From Clostridium beijerinckii HUN142 (GTDB lineage: Bacteria; Bacillota; Clostridia; Clostridiales; Clostridiaceae), in the NCBI RefSeq assembly GCF_000621745.1, contig NZ_KK211340.1:62348-126347 (forward strand): a DNA stretch of 64,000 bases. The letters run 5' to 3'. Below, in pieces: positions 7,877-15,916 of the stretch. Position numbers and translations under genes: made by a program. Every line of letters starts with the position of its first letter. Position 1 is the first letter of the stretch. The notes beneath the pieces are model-generated. The model ran no database searches. It was not told where the DNA came from and saw only the letters and a program-made list of their open reading frames with translations.

Positions 7877-9652
7877 TTATATTTCCTTAGTTGATTCCTT
7901 AAGAAATTGTTTTTCGCTATCACTTAAGAATGGACTTAATTTATTATAAGTCTCTTTATGATAATTATTTAACCATTCTTTTTCATCCTCTGTCAGCAAT
8001 TGAACATCAATTCCATCCAAGTCTATTGGACAATATGACATGGTTTCAAATTTATAAAATTCTCCAAACTCAGCATTTCTTTCGTCCTCAACAACTAGCA
8101 TAATATTTTCTGTCCTTATTCCATGTTTGCCTTCTCTATATATTCCTGGCTCATTAGTTAATATCATTCCCGGTTCTAATTCTATTATATTCGGTACTGG
8201 CCTTATTGTTTGTGGACCTTCGTGAACGCTTAAGCAGAATCCAACCCCATGACCTGTTCCACATTTGTAGTCTATTCCTTCTTCCCATAAAACTCTTCTA
8301 CTTAAAATATCTATATTGGATCCTGTAGTTCCTTTTAAAAATTTTGCTTTCATAAGGTTGATATGTGCTTTTAGAACCAGCGTAAAATCTCGTTTTTCTT
8401 CTTCAGTCAATTTACCTAAAACAATGCTACGTGTTATATCAGTAGTTCCATCAAAATATTGTCCACCGCTATCAACTAACAGTATTCCTTCTTTTTCTAA
8501 CTTATATGCACTTTCCTCTGTTGCAGAATAATGCATCATTGCTGCATGTTCTTTATATCCTGCAATTGTTCCAAAACTTTCTTCAATAAATAAGTCTCCT
8601 TGACTTCTAAAATCATATAACTTTTCTGATAAGGTAATCTCTGTAATAGGTTCTTTATCTACCTTTTCCTTAATCCACTTAATAAATCTTACCATTGCAA
8701 CACCGTCTTTGAGCTGACAACTTTTAAGATTTTCTATTTCCTTCTCGTTCTTTATAGATTTTAAATTTGTAGTTATATTCATTTCTTCTATTTTCTTTAT
8801 TTCTTTATTAATCTGATTGCATATATACGCACTTATTTTACTTGGGTCTAATATAACACTATCTTGTACTTCTTTTATATCTTCAAATATATCCTCATAA
8901 TTTTTTATTATTATGCCTTCTTTAGTTAATGTTTTTTCATCAGCAGATGATATCTTTTCCCTATCTATGTATAGCACAGCTTTCTCTTCATCAATTAATG
9001 CATATGCTAAAACTACTGGTGTATACTTTACATCATTTCCTCTAATATTAAAAATCCATGCTATATCATCTAATGATGATATTATATATGACTTTCCACA
9101 TAGCTTCTTCATCTCATTTCTTACTTCTTGAATCTTTTCATTTGCAGTTTTTCCGCAATACTTTACTTCATGCAAAAAAACTTTTTCTTTGGGCATTTTA
9201 GGTTTGTCTTCCCATATTTCTTCAATTAAGTCTTTATTCATTACTATGTTTATATTTTTATTTTCTTTTATTTTTAGAATTTCTTTATATTGATTAACCG
9301 ATAATACTCTCCCATCGAAACCTAAAGTTTGACCATCCATCATATTTTCCATCAACCACTCTTCTAAAGTCGGCCATCCAGGAATTCTCATTTTAAAAAG
9401 CTCTACTCCAGAATCTTTTAATTGTTCATTGGCTTGTATAAAGTATCTTCCATCTGTCCATAGCATTGCTTTTTCCATTCCTATCAATGCTGTTCCTGCT
9501 GAACCAGTAAATCCTGTTATATATGCTCTAGACTTAAAACATTCAGCCACATATTCACTTTGATGAAAATCTTCACTTGGCACTATATAATAATCTATAT
9601 TGTCTTTTTTCATTATTTCTCTTAATTTTTGTATTCTTTCTGATACTCTCAT
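7877..9652 (-). CDS. Long-form aminopeptidase P (M24B family)
   Basis: Aminopeptidase P removes an N-terminal residue preceding proline, using two metal ions. The 591-residue length and three-part layout (two creatinase-like N-terminal domains at about 1-290 and a C-terminal pita-bread domain at about 310-540, then a C-terminal extension) match the long cytosolic form, larger than typical PepP. Metal ligands are seen in VDSGGQYFDGTTDITR, GTGHGVGF, TNEPGIY and GIRTENIML. It has a clear ribosome-binding site (GAGGG) and no signal peptide. It follows another M24 peptidase on the same strand, separated by a hairpin. Confidence 0.92.
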   Translation of the reverse strand: MRVSERIQKLREIMKKDNIDYYIVPSEDFHQSEYVAECFKSRAYITGFTGSAGTALIGMEKAMLWTDGRYFIQANEQLKDSGVELFKMRIPGWPTLEEWLMENMMDGQTLGFDGRVLSVNQYKEILKIKENKNINIVMNKDLIEEIWEDKPKMPKEKVFLHEVKYCGKTANEKIQEVRNEMKKLCGKSYIISSLDDIAWIFNIRGNDVKYTPVVLAYALIDEEKAVLYIDREKISSADEKTLTKEGIIIKNYEDIFEDIKEVQDSVILDPSKISAYICNQINKEIKKIEEMNITTNLKSIKNEKEIENLKSCQLKDGVAMVRFIKWIKEKVDKEPITEITLSEKLYDFRSQGDLFIEESFGTIAGYKEHAAMMHYSATEESAYKLEKEGILLVDSGGQYFDGTTDITRSIVLGKLTEEEKRDFTLVLKAHINLMKAKFLKGTTGSNIDILSRRVLWEEGIDYKCGTGHGVGFCLSVHEGPQTIRPVPNIIELEPGMILTNEPGIYREGKHGIRTENIMLVVEDERNAEFGEFYKFETMSYCPIDLDGIDVQLLTEDEKEWLNNYHKETYNKLSPFLSDSEKQFLKESTKEI

Positions 9653-9692
9653 ATTTATTCCCTCTTTTAAATGAATTTTTTAAGAACGTCAT

Positions 9693-9748
9693 AAGACCTA
9701 ATAAGTAAACACATATATGTATCTTAATCTTATTAGGTTCTTATTTTT
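9693..9748 (+). terminator. Terminator-like hairpin between the two peptidase genes
   Basis: aagacctaataag (9693-9705) pairs with cttattaggttctt (9729-9742), with one bulge, followed by ATTTTTTG on the plus strand only. Both flanking genes are on the minus strand, so this may act mainly as RNA stabiliser or as an antisense stop; on the minus strand there is no T-run. Confidence 0.5.
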
Positions 9749-9760
9749 TGCAATAATATA

Positions 9761-11005
9761 TTATTTCATGAATTCTTCGATTTCATCAATTTCCTTAATC
9801 ATATTCTTAGTTAAAACTTCACATCCATCTTTAGTAACTAAAATATCATCTTCAATTCTTATGCCTATATTTTCTTCAGCTATATATATACCTGGTTCCA
9901 CTGTAAATACCATTCCTTCTGCAAATGTGAATTCTCTACCAAGTATCCCCAAATCATGAGTATCTAGGCCTAAACTGTGACCTATTTTATGCCAATAATA
10001 TCTGTTAACTTCTGATTTTTCTTTTATAAGCCCTAATCCAATACATTCTTGTGCAATTAAATCTTTAGCCCATACATTTAATTCTCTTGAATCCACTCCA
10101 GGCTTTATTCTTTCAATTACTGCTTTATTAGCTCTAAGTACAGCTTCATAAACTTCCTTTTGTCTTTGAGTGAACTTGCCACTTATAGGGAATGCCCTTG
10201 TTATATCTGCATTATATAAATTCCATTGAGCTCCAAGGTCAAATAGAATTAAATCTCCATCTTTTAACTCACTGTTATTATCTACATAATGAAGTATTGT
10301 TGCATTTTTTCCTGCTGCTGCTATTGTTCTAAAAGCATAATCTTTAACGCCTCTTGTTTTGCATTCAAAATCAAAATAAGCCTCGATTTCATATTCCTTC
10401 ATTCCAGCCTTCACATTTTTCATTAAAGACTTTACACCTTCAATAGTTATTTCTATTGCTTTTCTCATTTCTTTTATTTCATTATCAGACTTAACCATTC
10501 TTAGAGGTGCAATTATACTTGTAAAATTCTTTATATTAATATGTGGATACTTACTAATAATCTCTTTTGCAAATCTATTTGATACAGAGTCACTTTCTTC
10601 AAACTCTTCTCTATCCAAATCTAGATACAAATTAAATTTTTCTTTTCCCTTTATTAATGCATTTAGATAAGAAGTAAACTCCTTCATATAAGATACATCA
10701 TTTATTCCAGATATCTCTTTTCCCTCAAAATCTCTTAATGTTTTTCCACTCCACATTTCTTTATCCAAATCTAAATCTGTCAAAAATAACTTTTCACTTA
10801 CTATATTATTATATTTAGATAATACAACCAAATGTCCGTCTTCTTGTATTCCTGTTAAGTAATAAAAATTCTTATCTGGAGTAAATTGATAGAATTCATC
10901 TCCAGTCTTTTTAGCTGGTTTACCTGCAAATAATATCATTACTGAATTATCTTCTACACTATTCATAAGTTTGCTTCTGTTTTCTATATAAGTATCTTTA
11001 TTCAT
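9761..11005 (-). CDS. pepP: Xaa-Pro aminopeptidase (PepP type, M24B)
   Basis: This 414-residue protein is the standard-length Xaa-Pro aminopeptidase. Residues 1-150 form the AMP_N (creatinase-like) domain, with GDEFYQFTPDKNFYYLTG typical of it. Residues 170-400 are the M24 catalytic fold. The five metal ligands fall in LFDLGAQWNLYNADITR (two Asp), WHKIGHSLGLDTHD (His), FTVEPGIYI (Glu) and IGIRIEDDIL (Glu), so it should be active. It is likely cytosolic and used in proline-peptide turnover. It differs in size and sequence from its neighbour, so the pair is an old duplication or two independent families. Confidence 0.94.
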   Translation of the reverse strand: MNKDTYIENRSKLMNSVEDNSVMILFAGKPAKKTGDEFYQFTPDKNFYYLTGIQEDGHLVVLSKYNNIVSEKLFLTDLDLDKEMWSGKTLRDFEGKEISGINDVSYMKEFTSYLNALIKGKEKFNLYLDLDREEFEESDSVSNRFAKEIISKYPHINIKNFTSIIAPLRMVKSDNEIKEMRKAIEITIEGVKSLMKNVKAGMKEYEIEAYFDFECKTRGVKDYAFRTIAAAGKNATILHYVDNNSELKDGDLILFDLGAQWNLYNADITRAFPISGKFTQRQKEVYEAVLRANKAVIERIKPGVDSRELNVWAKDLIAQECIGLGLIKEKSEVNRYYWHKIGHSLGLDTHDLGILGREFTFAEGMVFTVEPGIYIAEENIGIRIEDDILVTKDGCEVLTKNMIKEIDEIEEFMK

Positions 11006-11121
11006 AATTTAGCCTCTTTTCTACTATTAAAATATATTCCTATGTTAATATAATACTCCAATGATTCTAACTAATAAATATTCTGACTAACAAATTTTAT
11101 CAAATAATTCGACTTGTTATT

Positions 11122-11643
11122 TTAAAAACATATATTTACCATAAATATAGCCATAATTATTGCTGTTGCATCAGCAAATACTGCTGCCCATAAAGTATGC
11201 CTTATCTTCTTTACCTTAATTGCTCCAAAATACACTGTAATTGTATAAAATATAGTTTCTGTACTTCCCATTACAACTGACGCTATAAGACCTGTTCTCG
11301 TATCTGGTCCTAAACTTTTTATTATATCTGTAAACACACCAATCGCACCGCTTCCTGACAGTGGTTTTATTATTAGTAATGGTATTAGATCTTTAGGCAA
11401 TCCTATAAAATTTGCAAGTGGAGCAATTAGATTATTTAGTAAATCCATTAATTTTGCTTCTCTAAATACTTGTACTGCAATTATCATAGCTAAAAGATAT
11501 GGAAATATTCTTAAGGTTACCATCAATCCGTCCTTAGCGCCCTCTATAAACCATTCATAAACCTTTCTTCCTTTGAACATCCCATATGTTATTATAAGTA
11601 AAAATATTATTGGTATTATGCTTTTACTTAAGTAATTAAACAT
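11122..11643 (-). CDS. spmB: Spore maturation protein B
   Basis: SpmB and SpmA are membrane proteins needed for normal spore-core dehydration and heat resistance in Bacillus and Clostridium. This 173-residue protein is a nucleoside-recognition (Gate) domain protein with about five hydrophobic segments and the conserved KPLSGSGAIGVF motif (about residues 92-103) and GSTETIFYT (about 126-134). It has an AAGGAGG ribosome-binding site and follows spmA by 53 bases, indicating one operon. Confidence 0.95.
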   Translation of the reverse strand: MFNYLSKSIIPIIFLLIITYGMFKGRKVYEWFIEGAKDGLMVTLRIFPYLLAMIIAVQVFREAKLMDLLNNLIAPLANFIGLPKDLIPLLIIKPLSGSGAIGVFTDIIKSLGPDTRTGLIASVVMGSTETIFYTITVYFGAIKVKKIRHTLWAAVFADATAIIMAIFMVNICF

Positions 11644-11696
11644 AATTCTATAATCCTCCTTGAAGCATTTCTAATTAAATTCTAGTGTTGAAATTT

Positions 11697-12272
11697 CTAA
11701 AAATATTTCTGTAATATCTTGCAGCATATTACTCCAACTATTGCAGCTGTTGCCGTTGATGCTATCGTTGGCAATATTATTATTCCAGGATTAACCGAAT
11801 TACATGCTGCTCTTATAGATATTATCGTCGATGGTACTAACTGTATACATGTAGCATTTAAGACAAGAAAAAGCGCCATATCATTTGAAGCTGTTTCTTT
11901 ATCTGAATTAAGCCTATCCATTTCTTCCATCGCCTTTATTCCAAAAGGTGTTGCTGCATTTGATAACCCCATCATATTAGCAGTAAGGTTCATAACAATA
12001 GCGCCTAAAGCTTTTTCATCCTTTGCAGCTTCTTTAAAAATTCTTTTAAGAATAGGCTTTAATAACTTTGATAATTTTTCGGTGAGTCCGCTATTTTCTG
12101 CAACTTTCATAACTCCACACCAAAAGCACATTATTCCTGTAAGTTCAATTATAAAGGTTACAGTGTTACCTGACGAACTAATTATTGCTTTGGAAATAAG
12201 CTCTCCATTTCCAGTCAATAATCCAACTAGAATTCCAAAAAATATTAGAAAAAACCAAATATAATTTATCAT
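11697..12272 (-). CDS. spmA: Spore maturation protein A
   Basis: SpmA pairs with SpmB in spore-core maturation. The 191-residue protein is a polytopic Gate-domain membrane protein with MCFWCGVMKVAENSGLT (about 47-63), NMMGLSNAATPFGIKAMEEM (about 97-116) and a hydrophobic C-terminus. I use the ATG at 12272 (MINYIWFFL) because GGGGGAG lies just upstream; the in-frame ATG at 12284 has no ribosome-binding site. A small unrelated gene diverges on the other strand. Confidence 0.95.
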   Translation of the reverse strand: MINYIWFFLIFFGILVGLLTGNGELISKAIISSSGNTVTFIIELTGIMCFWCGVMKVAENSGLTEKLSKLLKPILKRIFKEAAKDEKALGAIVMNLTANMMGLSNAATPFGIKAMEEMDRLNSDKETASNDMALFLVLNATCIQLVPSTIISIRAACNSVNPGIIILPTIASTATAAIVGVICCKILQKYF

Positions 12273-12384
12273 ATTCTCCCCCATAGTATAGTTATTCTTT
12301 ACATTTATATTCCTTGCACTTATTTTTTAGTAGTGATAGGATATAATTACTAAACATAATTATATTATTTTAAGGAGAATTTTT

Positions 12385-12570
12385 ATGAACGATTCAAATT
12401 TAAAGATAGCTCAACAAGATGTAGAAGAGGCTCTAAAGACTGTAGAAGACATGGAAAAAGTTATAAGCAATGATGAACCGTCAAAAGAACAGTTAAAAGA
12501 AAAGTTTATTTGTTTATCAAACAGAGTTCAGAAATTAGAAGATATTCTAAAAAACGAAGGAATCCTTTAA
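12385..12570 (+). CDS. Small uncharacterised coiled-coil-like protein (61 aa)
   Basis: A 61-residue acidic protein with AAGGAG 9 bases before its ATG and a strong terminator directly after it, so it is a real monocistronic gene. The whole sequence is predicted helical by eye, with heptad-like Leu/Val/Ile spacing (for example CLSNRVQKLEDILK), and has no membrane segment. I do not recognise the family. It diverges from spmAB. Confidence 0.8.
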   Translation: MNDSNLKIAQQDVEEALKTVEDMEKVISNDEPSKEQLKEKFICLSNRVQKLEDILKNEGIL

Positions 12571-12575
12571 ATAAA

Positions 12576-12621
12576 ATAGGTATGTCTCAAAATATTAAAA
12601 ATTATATTGAGACATACCTAT
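12576..12621. terminator. Bidirectional terminator
   Basis: A perfect 15-base inverted repeat (ataggtatgtctcaa at 12576-12590, ttgagacatacctat at 12607-12621), T-rich on both sides. It ends both the small plus-strand gene and the MATE gene converging from the minus strand. Confidence 0.9.
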
Positions 12622-12625
12622 TCTT

Positions 12626-13999
12626 TTAATTTTCTAAAATAATCTTTTGTTCTTTTCTATTTCCCATTAAATCCTTTGATGTTTTAAAAAATACGATAAG
12701 TGTAATTATAACTGATAATATATCAGATGTTGCTCCTGCAATCCACACTCCATCTAATCCTTTAAACCTTGGAATTATTATAAGACACGGAATTAATATT
12801 ATCACCTGTCTCAGTAAACTTAAAAACATCGATATTTTTACCCTTCCAATTGATTGAAAGTAATTCGTAATTATAATCTGTCCTCCTATAAATGGCAACA
12901 TAATCAAAAATATTCTCATTCCATGCGCTGTCACCTCTATAAGTGATGATTCATTATTGAAAATCTTAACTAATGTCTCTGGAATTCCTTCAATTATTAT
13001 AAATCCTATTACTACTATTATTGTAGCTGTGATGACTCCATACTTTACGGCTTGCTTAACTCTATCATATTTCCTTGCACCAAAATTATAACCTATTATA
13101 GGCTGAAGCCCTTGGTTTAATCCAAAAATCGGCATTAAAAATATCATCGCCAAACTGTTTACTATGGTCATTGCTCCTACAGCTAAGTCTCCACCATATG
13201 ACTGTAATGAATTATTAGTTATTACTTGAACCGCGCTTTGTGCAAGCTGCATGCTAAAAGGACTAATTCCTATAGCAAAAATACTTAAAACTGCATTTTT
13301 CTCTAACTTTAAGTTTTTCTTTCTAATTTTAAGCACACTGGATCCTTTTGTAAAATAATGCAAAATCCATATACTACTTATTGTCTGTGCAACAACAGTT
13401 CCAAGGGCACCACCTTTAACACCAAGACCTAACCCAAATATAAATATTGGATCTAAGATTATGTTTATAATAGCACTCATCAACATAGAAGCCATTGCTA
13501 TTTTAGGACTTCCATCGCTTCTAATGGAGTGATTCAAGCCAAAACTAATCATATTAAATATGCAGCCACTAATAATTACCCTTATAAAGTCTTCACCATA
13601 GCCTATAATATTTTCACTTGCTCCAAACGCTTTTAGAAGCGGATTAGCAAATATATGACCAAGTAATGTTAGTAGTATGCTTATTATTAGTATTAATGTA
13701 AATGCATTTCCTAGAAGTTTTTCAGCTCCTTCTTTATCATGCTCTCCAAGCTTTATTGATACTTTAGTTGCTGTACCAATTCCAACTAACATACCAAAAG
13801 CTAAAATTATAAACATTATTGGCATTGTTATTCCGACACCTGCCATGGCAAGTTCACCTATGCCTTCTATATGTCCAATAAATATTCTATCTATTATATT
13901 ATATAATGTATTGACTAACATTCCTATAACGGCAGGAATTGAAAACTCAAGTAATAGTTTTCCTACACTTATTTCTCCTAATCTATTCTGCTTATTCAT
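12626..13999 (-). CDS. MATE family efflux transporter
   Basis: A 457-residue protein with about 12 hydrophobic segments in two similar halves, as in multidrug and toxin extrusion transporters that export cationic compounds using Na+ or H+ gradients. Typical features are the N-terminal PAVIGMLVNTLYNIIDRIFI (about 19-38) and the second-half GLNQGLQPIIGYNFGA (about 290-305). I use the ATG at 13999 because AAGGAGG is 6 bases upstream; a further in-frame ATG at 14005 is too close to it. It overlaps the marR stop by 8 bases, so the two are coupled and the MarR protein probably controls the pump. The substrate cannot be told from sequence. Confidence 0.93.
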   Translation of the reverse strand: MNKQNRLGEISVGKLLLEFSIPAVIGMLVNTLYNIIDRIFIGHIEGIGELAMAGVGITMPIMFIILAFGMLVGIGTATKVSIKLGEHDKEGAEKLLGNAFTLILIISILLTLLGHIFANPLLKAFGASENIIGYGEDFIRVIISGCIFNMISFGLNHSIRSDGSPKIAMASMLMSAIINIILDPIFIFGLGLGVKGGALGTVVAQTISSIWILHYFTKGSSVLKIRKKNLKLEKNAVLSIFAIGISPFSMQLAQSAVQVITNNSLQSYGGDLAVGAMTIVNSLAMIFLMPIFGLNQGLQPIIGYNFGARKYDRVKQAVKYGVITATIIVVIGFIIIEGIPETLVKIFNNESSLIEVTAHGMRIFLIMLPFIGGQIIITNYFQSIGRVKISMFLSLLRQVIILIPCLIIIPRFKGLDGVWIAGATSDILSVIITLIVFFKTSKDLMGNRKEQKIILEN

Positions 14000-14435
14000 T
14001 AACATCCTCCTTATTAATTAAAGAACTCTTAGATAGCTTATTCAAAAGATTCATTAATTCTTGAGATTCCGCATCAGTAAAACATTTTCTAATTTTAGAC
14101 TCCCATTCATTCATTATATAATATACATCATCTTTAATCTGTTCTGCTTTTTCGGTTAGTTCGAGTTTATAGGCACGCCTATCACTTTCCTTTTTTATTC
14201 TCCTTACATAACCTTCGTCCTCTAATTTTTTTATTGCTCTGGCTGTTGTAGCTTTATCTAATTTAACTTTCTCCGTTAATTCTTCTTGTGTTATACCATC
14301 ATTTTTATAAAGATTTAACAGAAACAAGTATTGACCAGCACCTATTCCAAATTTACTAAATTTCTTGCCAAAATACATACAGCTGGCTCTGTGAATTTCA
14401 CCAATATATTTTCCTATATGCTGATAGCAATCCAT
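13992..14435 (-). CDS. MarR family transcriptional regulator
   Basis: A 147-residue winged-helix protein. The DNA-binding part is about residues 45-100, with GITQEELTEKVKLDKATTARAIKKLEDEGYV as helix-turn-helix and RIKKESDRRAYKLELT as the wing, the MarR hallmark. The flanking N- and C-terminal helices form the dimer interface. The gene is first in a two-gene operon with the MATE pump, overlapping it, which suggests local ligand-responsive repression. The intergenic stretch upstream (14460-14540) contains palindromic AT-rich sequence (attagttac / gcaactaat) that could be its operator. Confidence 0.93.
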   Translation of the reverse strand: MDCYQHIGKYIGEIHRASCMYFGKKFSKFGIGAGQYLFLLNLYKNDGITQEELTEKVKLDKATTARAIKKLEDEGYVRRIKKESDRRAYKLELTEKAEQIKDDVYYIMNEWESKIRKCFTDAESQELMNLLNKLSKSSLINKEDVNE

Positions 14436-14518
14436 ATTACTTCTCTCCTGTCTTAATCATGTTATTATAGTATTAACAATAATCTCATTTCATATCCAAA
14501 TAATTACATACAAACTAT

Positions 14519-14552
14519 ATTATCACGAATTAGTTACATACGCAACTAATTA
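14519..14552. promoter_or_regulatory. Inverted repeat upstream of marR-MATE (possible MarR operator)
   Basis: aattagttacatacgcaactaatt around 14528-14551 is an AT-rich inverted repeat (aattagtt / aactaatt) about 95-115 bases before the marR start. MarR proteins often bind such dyads. Assignment is by position only. Confidence 0.35.
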
Positions 14553-14560
14553 TAGATTTT

Positions 14561-14615
14561 AAAAAATAGAAGACTACTCCAGAATAGCTTTAAGCTATCT
14601 TGAAGTAGTCTTCTA
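14561..14615 (-). terminator. Rho-independent terminator after ccpA
   Basis: A long hairpin (tagaagactact... paired with ...agtagtcttcta, 14567-14615, with few mismatches) followed on the minus strand by ATTTTTT. It sits about 40 bases past the ccpA stop. Confidence 0.9.
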
Positions 14616-14656
14616 TAAACATATATACTATGTTATAAAACTTGGTTCTTTTTCTA

Positions 14657-15655
14657 TTAAATTGTACTTTCTCTTTCAACTAGTTGATGCTCTAAAACAT
14701 AATGTGGCTCATCTAACTCTTTTTTATTTAAAAGTTTTATAAGCATTCTCATAGCAACAGATCCCATATCATAAGTCGGTTGAGAAATTGTTGTGATCTT
14801 TGGATAGAAAATTGAAGCTGCAAAATTATCATTAAATCCAATTACACTTACATCTTTCGGAATATCTAAGTTATTATCTCTTAGTCCATTAATTGCTCCC
14901 ATTGCAATATCATCAGACGCACATACAACACCTCTAAATTTCTTATTTTGCTTTATGAATTTTTGTATGCCTTCATATCCACTCTTTACTTTCATTGAGC
15001 TTAGATAAACTAGTTCAGGATCTATTTCTATTCCTGATTCCTTCATTGCATTTTCATAGCCAATGTATCTATCACCCCAAGCATTTTTGCTCTCTTTTTC
15101 AGCTCCTATAAAAGCAATTTCTTTTATTCCCTTTTCAATTAATAACTTTGTACTATCGTAACTAGCTTTAACATTATCAATTGTTACACTTGGTAGAACT
15201 CCCTCTTTGTCCTTAGTTTCAACTAAAACAGTTTTTATATCTAATTCATTGATTAGTTCTAATATTTCTTCATTAAGAGAACTGCTCATATAAATTACAC
15301 CATCAACCATTTTTTCTCTAAGTACCCTTAAGTATTCTTTTTCCTTTTCTATATCAAGGTCTGAATTACAAAGTATTATATTGTAATCGTATATATTTGA
15401 AACATCTTCAGCACCTCTTACAATTTCTGGGTAAAACTGGTTTGATATATCAGGAAGTAGAATCCCTATTGTCTTTGTTCTTTGAGTTTTTAAACTTCTT
15501 GCAACTATATTAGGTCTGTATCCAAGCTTCTTTATTGCATCTAAAACTTTTTTCTTAGTATCTTCGTTTACTACATCGATATCATTTAAAACTCTAGAAA
15601 CGGTTGCAATTGATACTCCAGCTTCTTTTGCAACATCCTTAATAGAAGTAGCCAT
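14657..15655 (-). CDS. ccpA: LacI family regulator, catabolite control protein A
   Basis: CcpA is the global carbon-catabolite regulator of Firmicutes; with HPr-Ser-P it binds cre sites. The 332-residue protein begins with the LacI helix-turn-helix TSIKDVAKEAGVSIATVSRVL (residues 3-23 approximately) and hinge helix NIVARSLKTQRT. A periplasmic-binding-like effector domain follows (about 62-332). It is monocistronic, with an AAGGAGG ribosome site, its own promoter and terminator. The N-terminal region fits CcpA better than sugar-specific LacI members, and there is no adjacent sugar operon; a paralogue is possible. Confidence 0.87.
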   Translation of the reverse strand: MATSIKDVAKEAGVSIATVSRVLNDIDVVNEDTKKKVLDAIKKLGYRPNIVARSLKTQRTKTIGILLPDISNQFYPEIVRGAEDVSNIYDYNIILCNSDLDIEKEKEYLRVLREKMVDGVIYMSSSLNEEILELINELDIKTVLVETKDKEGVLPSVTIDNVKASYDSTKLLIEKGIKEIAFIGAEKESKNAWGDRYIGYENAMKESGIEIDPELVYLSSMKVKSGYEGIQKFIKQNKKFRGVVCASDDIAMGAINGLRDNNLDIPKDVSVIGFNDNFAASIFYPKITTISQPTYDMGSVAMRMLIKLLNKKELDEPHYVLEHQLVERESTI

Positions 15656-15690
15656 TATTATTCCTCCTTTGAATTTTTCTAGATAATCTC

Positions 15691-15720
15691 ATTATACTAA
15701 CATATTACCTTATAAATCAA
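15691..15720 (-). promoter_or_regulatory. Probable promoter of ccpA
   Basis: Minus-strand TTGATT (15715-15720), 18-base spacer, TATAAT (15691-15696), about 35 bases before the start codon. Confidence 0.6.
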
Positions 15721-15865
15721 CATAACTTAAAATAAATTATTATTTTATTGTAAGTTTTGTCAAAAATCATAGTTTTTAATCTTAAATTTATAAACATATT
15801 AACTAATTTACAATCTTATATAAGAAATATATATCAAAATCATATAGAATATGTATATAGATACC

Positions 15866-15911
15866 AAAATGACTAGGAATTTTAATAAAATCTTTTATTC
15901 CTAGTCATTTT
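15866..15911. terminator. Terminator after ileS
   Basis: aaaatgactaggaat (15866-15880) pairs perfectly with attcctagtcatttt (15897-15911) with a 16-base loop. It starts 6 bases past the ileS stop; T-rich sequence lies on both sides. Confidence 0.8.
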
Positions 15912-15916
15912 AGTTT

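Noticed and set aside
11719..12264. 181-codon open frame on the plus strand
   Set aside because: It lies wholly opposite spmA, has no ribosome-binding site, and its existence follows from the hydrophobic codon use of spmA.
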